Shown: piece by piece, positions 60,254 to 64,000 of the stretch
Numbering within the stretch: the first letter of the stretch is position 1
Layout: the number at the start of each line of letters is the position of its first letter
Assembly: GCA_025531455.1 (NCBI GenBank)
Contig: JAMYHL010000021.1
Location: forward strand, 248,001 to 312,000
Direction: 5' to 3'
Source: Apiotrichum sp. Y4204
Taxonomy: Eukaryota > Basidiomycota > Tremellomycetes > Trichosporonales > Trichosporonaceae
Length of the DNA stretch: 64,000 nucleotides
Translations under genes and position numbers: made by a program
Notes under the pieces: model-generated
The model's database searches: none
Seen by the model: the letters and a program-made list of their open reading frames with translations, nothing else
Told to the model about the DNA's origin: nothing

Positions 60254-61181
60254 TGTTGCGTTTTGTTTGTGTTTGCTGTATGTTTATTTTCTGGTAATGT
60301 TGACAAAAATGGCCCAGCTGCCCAGGAAGCAAGAAGAGATGGTGATGGCGATCTGCTGATAGTCTACGTGCGACTTGTAGTGTGGGGTTTATCAGTGACG
60401 TCTCTGGAGCGCGGAGCGCTAGCTGTGCTGGGCGCGTTCGGCGGGGGTGACACGTTTCATAGTTGGTCGTTACGTAAATGGCGCGTCGCTCCTTCCCGGA
60501 TCGCCGCTGAGATCCTATCCTCCAGATCCTTCCGAAAGGCCCACAAGGATCCAAGTGGGGTCGTGGGTCCAAGCTCAACGAGCACAACAACGTGCAACAA
60601 CAAGTCGGGGGATCATGGCCATGGGACGATGAGAAGCAAAACAGACCATCTCGACAGCGCAATTCAACATCTGCCTTCATCTCAACCATGACGACGCGTT
60701 AATGGCTAGCGAAGTAGAAGGCCGGAGGTTTGCCGGTGATGCAACCATATCACGGGCTAATATCGGCATCGCCCCGAACCTCCGACGATGGAGACCGGAG
60801 CATAACAAGATTCCATGTTATTTATATTGAAAGGAACGTCCCGTTGAACTCAACAGCCGTCTCCGCCATCCGTTTCGAATCACCCCTTTGAATCTCTCAA
60901 TTTGCTACTTGCCTTGCCCTGTCGTGCGGCGTTTCGTTTCTTGTACCTATCTGTTGGAATCAGCATAGAGCTATCTAGAAAGGCCAACCAAAGTTCGGCG
61001 CACTTTCTTCAGCCACGATCAGGAGATCTACGACAGTCAAGGGAGGCTGTTACACCAGCATTTCTTCCACGTCGCAACCACACACATCCCGTTTGCACAA
61101 ACGCGCATACAATACACACGTCGGGCGCCCGCCGCATAGCTCTAACGCTCGTTCGCTACACGCGCCAGGACGAACACCGCC
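60254..61181. other. Divergent promoter region between NECAP and the amylase gene
   Basis: About 930 nt. A TATA-like TTATTTATATTG at about 60818-60829 lies 350 nt before the amylase start and would suit an inducible secreted enzyme. No gene is seen. Confidence 0.45.
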
Positions 61182-63350
61182 ATGAGCTGGGCGCTGCTCT
61201 TCGTCGTCGCCCTGGCCCACCTCCACCTGGGGGCGGCGCTAACCGTCCCGCAGCTCCGGGGACGGTCCATTTACCAGGTTGTCACGGACCGGTTTGCGCG
61301 TGCGGATGGTGCACAGGCGCCGTGCGATCCTGCGCGCCGCGCGTATTGCGGAGGCGGGTGGAAGGGAATAGAGCACAACTTGGGATACATCCAAGGGATG
61401 GGCTTTGACACAAGTGAGATTGATCAATTGATCAGTGGAGTGATCAACTGGGTGGCGGATCATGGTGAGGACTGTGCGCTGACATTCCCAGTTTGGATCA
61501 GTCCGGTTGTGGCCAACATCCCTGGCATCCCGGGTTCGTCGAGTTATCACGGTATGTGGAGTGCACTTTCTCGGTGCATAGATAATCGCATGAATCTGAC
61601 GCTGCGCAGGATATTGGGCCTCAGATATGTCCAGTACGTGGCAAGCCATCTGCGGCGTTAATCGCGCCAAGCAGGTCTCAGATTGATAACAGGTCCTGAC
61701 TTATCTCGCAGAATTCAACAGCCACTTTGGTTCACTCCAGGATCTGATTGACCTCGCAAACGCGCTCCATGCGCGGGATATGTATCTGATGGTGGATGTG
61801 GTGCGTATCAGCTATTACACGCGCAACGCTCGAGTAGCTGACACTGCATGCAGGTGGCTAACCATGTCGGTGCGATTCCAGGCCACTTCCGACCCAACAT
61901 GTACGGCCCGCTGTTCAGCAAGGACGACCACTTCCACCCATTTTGCATTCCTGATGATTGGGACGACCCCATCCAGGCCGAACAATGTGAGTCATCAGAC
62001 ATATGAAACATAGAACGCGTCTCGTTCCCGAGGACGCTGCGATAGTGCCTGCCGTGATGCCTGTGTTGGATCCGTACTGACTCGACAACAGGCTGGATCA
62101 CGGACCACATGGCGGATCTCAACACCGAGTCGCGTGAAGTCATCTTCACGTTGCATACATGGATTCGACAGTTGGTTGAGACGGTCGGCATTGACGCCAT
62201 CCGCGTCGACACTGTGAAGCACATCAGGAAAGATTTCTGGCCAGGATTTGTGAACGCGGCCGGCGTGGCCGCCATGGGCGAGGTCTTGAATGGAGGTGAG
62301 CTCGAATCGGGAAGGTATATTCCTAACACTCCGAAGACCCATCGTACCTCCGTCAATATCAGCTCAAGTCCATGGAGAGTCTCCTCGACTACGCCACATT
62401 CTTCCATCTGAGGTGAGAACCGCATCGTTCCCCTTACTAACACGTTAGACGCGCCTTCTCCTCTACTACCCAGTCGATCGATGAACTCACATCAATGGTC
62501 ACTCGCGTACATCGAACGCTGCCTGATCCAACTCTTCTTGGCTCATTCTTGGAGTGAGTCTATGTTATTAGAATTCACTAAACCATGAGCAATCACGACT
62601 TCCCTCGACTAGCCCACACAGTGGATGACCCTGCGGTACGTGCAAGAGTCGAAGACCTGCTAACCGTCTAGCTTCTCAAGAACGCAGCGGTGTGGCCGTT
62701 CATCGCTGACGGATTCCCGATCGTCTACCAGGGACTTGAGCATGTGAGCATCAACTGCTGTGCACTGGAAATAACTAACGTGCTAGGGCCTTACTGGCGG
62801 CGAGGACCCGATGAATCGCGAGGCAATTTGGCTGCATGGCTACACCCGCACGAAGCCTCTGTACCAGGTCTTCAAGCGCCTCAACCACGCCAGGCGACTC
62901 GCCGCTGCCTCACACCCCGCCTTTTTGACCACTCATCTGAAGTGGTACAAGTACGATTCCCATACCGTTGCGATTGCGAAGCCGCCACTCGTGACAGTCC
63001 TTACGAATGTCGGGTCTGCATCTCCACCGGGAGTGTACTACCTCCCCTCTGCCGCCACGACCTATGCACCGCGGATGGCAGTAGTCGACGTCCTCACGGG
63101 CCAGGTCTACGCCACTGATCCAAACGGCGGTCTGGCGGTAACGCTCTTAGCAGGCGAACCCCGCGTCTTCCTGCCTCTGGGGACATGGGAGGGCCGTAAG
63201 CAGGTTGTGTGGCAGAACGTGCAGATCGAGGGCCGCCACAGCGCCTCTGGGTCACTGAGAAAGCGGTCCGCAAGCTCTCTCTCCAACTCTGGCCACTCCC
63301 GCGGGTCCAGCAAAAGTTCAGTCTTCAGCTGGCTCAACTGGGGCAAATAG
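61182..63350 (+). CDS. Secreted alpha-amylase, GH13
   Basis: Eleven exons: 61182-61413, 61492-61551, 61610-61633, 61712-61800, 61854-61986, 62092-62295, 62337-62412, 62449-62553, 62590-62635, 62672-62743 and 62787-63350, giving 534 residues in phase. Residues 1-20 (MSWALLFVVALAHLHLGAAL) are a signal peptide. The (beta/alpha)8 barrel shows all four GH13 regions: DVVANHV (from 134), GIDAIRVDTVKHI with nucleophile Asp219, GEVLNG with acid/base Glu243, and FLDNHD with Asp311. The fungal start RSIYQVVTDRFA and YCGGGWKGIEHNLGYIQGMG match Taka-amylase-type enzymes. The C-terminal domain ends in a Ser-rich basic tail, in place of a starch-binding CBM20. It hydrolyses internal alpha-1,4 bonds of starch outside the cell. 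Exon 9 gives Asp where many relatives have Glu before NHD, which is an accepted variant. Confidence 0.94.
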
Positions 63351-64000
63351 AAATAGACAGTGTCCTGCACCATATATATTTTGTATCACCATGTACTCTT
63401 ACGACTAGTACACTTGGCCGCACACCACACCAGCGGTCTCATGGTCTCAGCGGTCTCAGCGATCTCAGCAAAAGTCAACAGTAATCAATTACAAAAAGGG
63501 AACGTGCCAATAGTCCCCTCCCACCGCCGGGGAGACAGGTGTGTGCTACCGTAGCTCCGCCTCCCACGGGCAGAGGAGCAACTACGGATACAGCCGGGCC
63601 CAAGCCGCGTTTACCTGGGTGGCCCCCCGAGAAGTGCAGGTAGAACATAATGTTCACCCCGCCGGGGATTCGAACTTCCGTCGCCATCGACACAAAGGCC
63701 GAAGATAACCGCTAAGCATAAGTTGGATTTATGAAAGCTAAACCACTGAGCTATGCCGCTTGCAATAATTGAATAGCAACGGGCTTCTCTTGACACCACC
63801 TCATGGAGATGTGTGCCCCCCACGACTATTTTTATTGTGCCTGGATCGCATTTTGCCACTCGCCACACATCTCATGCATCCCACCTTTTGGATCACGTGT
63901 TTGCTCTTTGAATTCGCCAATTGGACAATAACTCAACTTGGCTTTGATTTACGTTATTGTTTACTCCAACTTTGTATTCGGCGGTGTTGTGATTTTTTGT
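63351..64000. other. Region downstream of the amylase, to the window edge
   Basis: Holds the amylase 3' UTR and the tRNA-like element listed below. The final 150 nt are AT-rich. No protein gene is supported. Confidence 0.45.
63652..63759 (-). pseudogene. tRNA-like element with A and B boxes, probably a tRNA relic
   Basis: On the minus strand TAGCTCAGTGGTTTAGC (63753-63737) is an excellent A box, and AGTTCGAATCCCC (63675-63664) a good B box, 62 nt apart. The acceptor halves (AGCGGCA and GCGGGGT) do not pair, the T stem has two mismatches, and no T-run follows. It is therefore more likely a degenerate tRNA than an active gene. Confidence 0.4.

Noticed and set aside
1..64000. CRISPR array, prophage, integron or bacterial operon
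   Set aside because: The sequence is a eukaryotic chromosome with spliceosomal introns. No such structures are present.

Overview
The window looks like the nuclear genome of a basidiomycete yeast, most likely a tremellomycete close to Trichosporonales (inferred from protein character, not tested). Almost every gene is split by short introns, mostly 29 to 60 nt, with GTGAGT or GTAAGT donors, a CTGAC or CTAAC branch sequence close upstream, and CAG or TAG acceptors. Coding sequence is GC-rich. The genes are housekeeping genes of a eukaryote, and there is no operon organisation, plasmid or phage content.

Layout, left to right: a Nudix hydrolase of the CoA-diphosphatase type (+), TIP41 (+) with a tRNA-Cys gene overlapping its 3' end, the nucleolar DEAD-box helicase DBP9 (+), a Cys3/Met4-type bZIP regulator (-), ribosomal protein eL14 (+) whose first exon is only the ATG, a Zn2Cys6 transcription factor (-), a small F-box/RPEL-like protein (-), a UBA-domain protein (-), a secreted cysteine-rich protein with internal Kex2-like sites (-), a second UBA-domain protein (-), a two-RRM protein of Mei2/Csx1 type (-), the Rab5 GTPase VPS21/YPT51 (+), tRNA-Gln(CUG) (+), an FG nucleoporin of the NUP49/NUP58 type (-), the PP4 catalytic subunit PPH3 (+), an RNA-dependent RNA polymerase in at least 20 exons (-), glutamine synthetase GLN1 (-), a large single-pass membrane protein with Pro/His/Lys repeats (-), a NECAP endocytic adaptor (-) and a secreted GH13 alpha-amylase (+). 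Gene-poor blocks lie at about 15.5-18.7, 21.4-23.8, 25.2-29.7, 31.2-34.2, 47.3-49.8 and 51.0-56.7 kb. I found no convincing coding or transposon signal in them.

Functional themes: TIP41 and PPH3 belong to the TOR-regulated PP2A-like phosphatase network. GLN1 and the Cys3-like factor concern nitrogen and sulphur assimilation. VPS21 and NECAP serve endocytosis.

The most notable observation is the RNA-dependent RNA polymerase. Its reading frame stays in phase across 20 exons and family motifs are present throughout, but the catalytic loop that normally reads DLDGD reads SLGGD, so two of the three metal-binding aspartates are missing. Other points of interest are a secreted precursor with two homologous cysteine modules each preceded by a KR site, a 3-nt micro-exon restoring the switch region of Rab5, and a protein C-terminus encoded by a tRNA gene. 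Gene models were built by hand from splice signals and phase. Where a junction is uncertain the entry says so.
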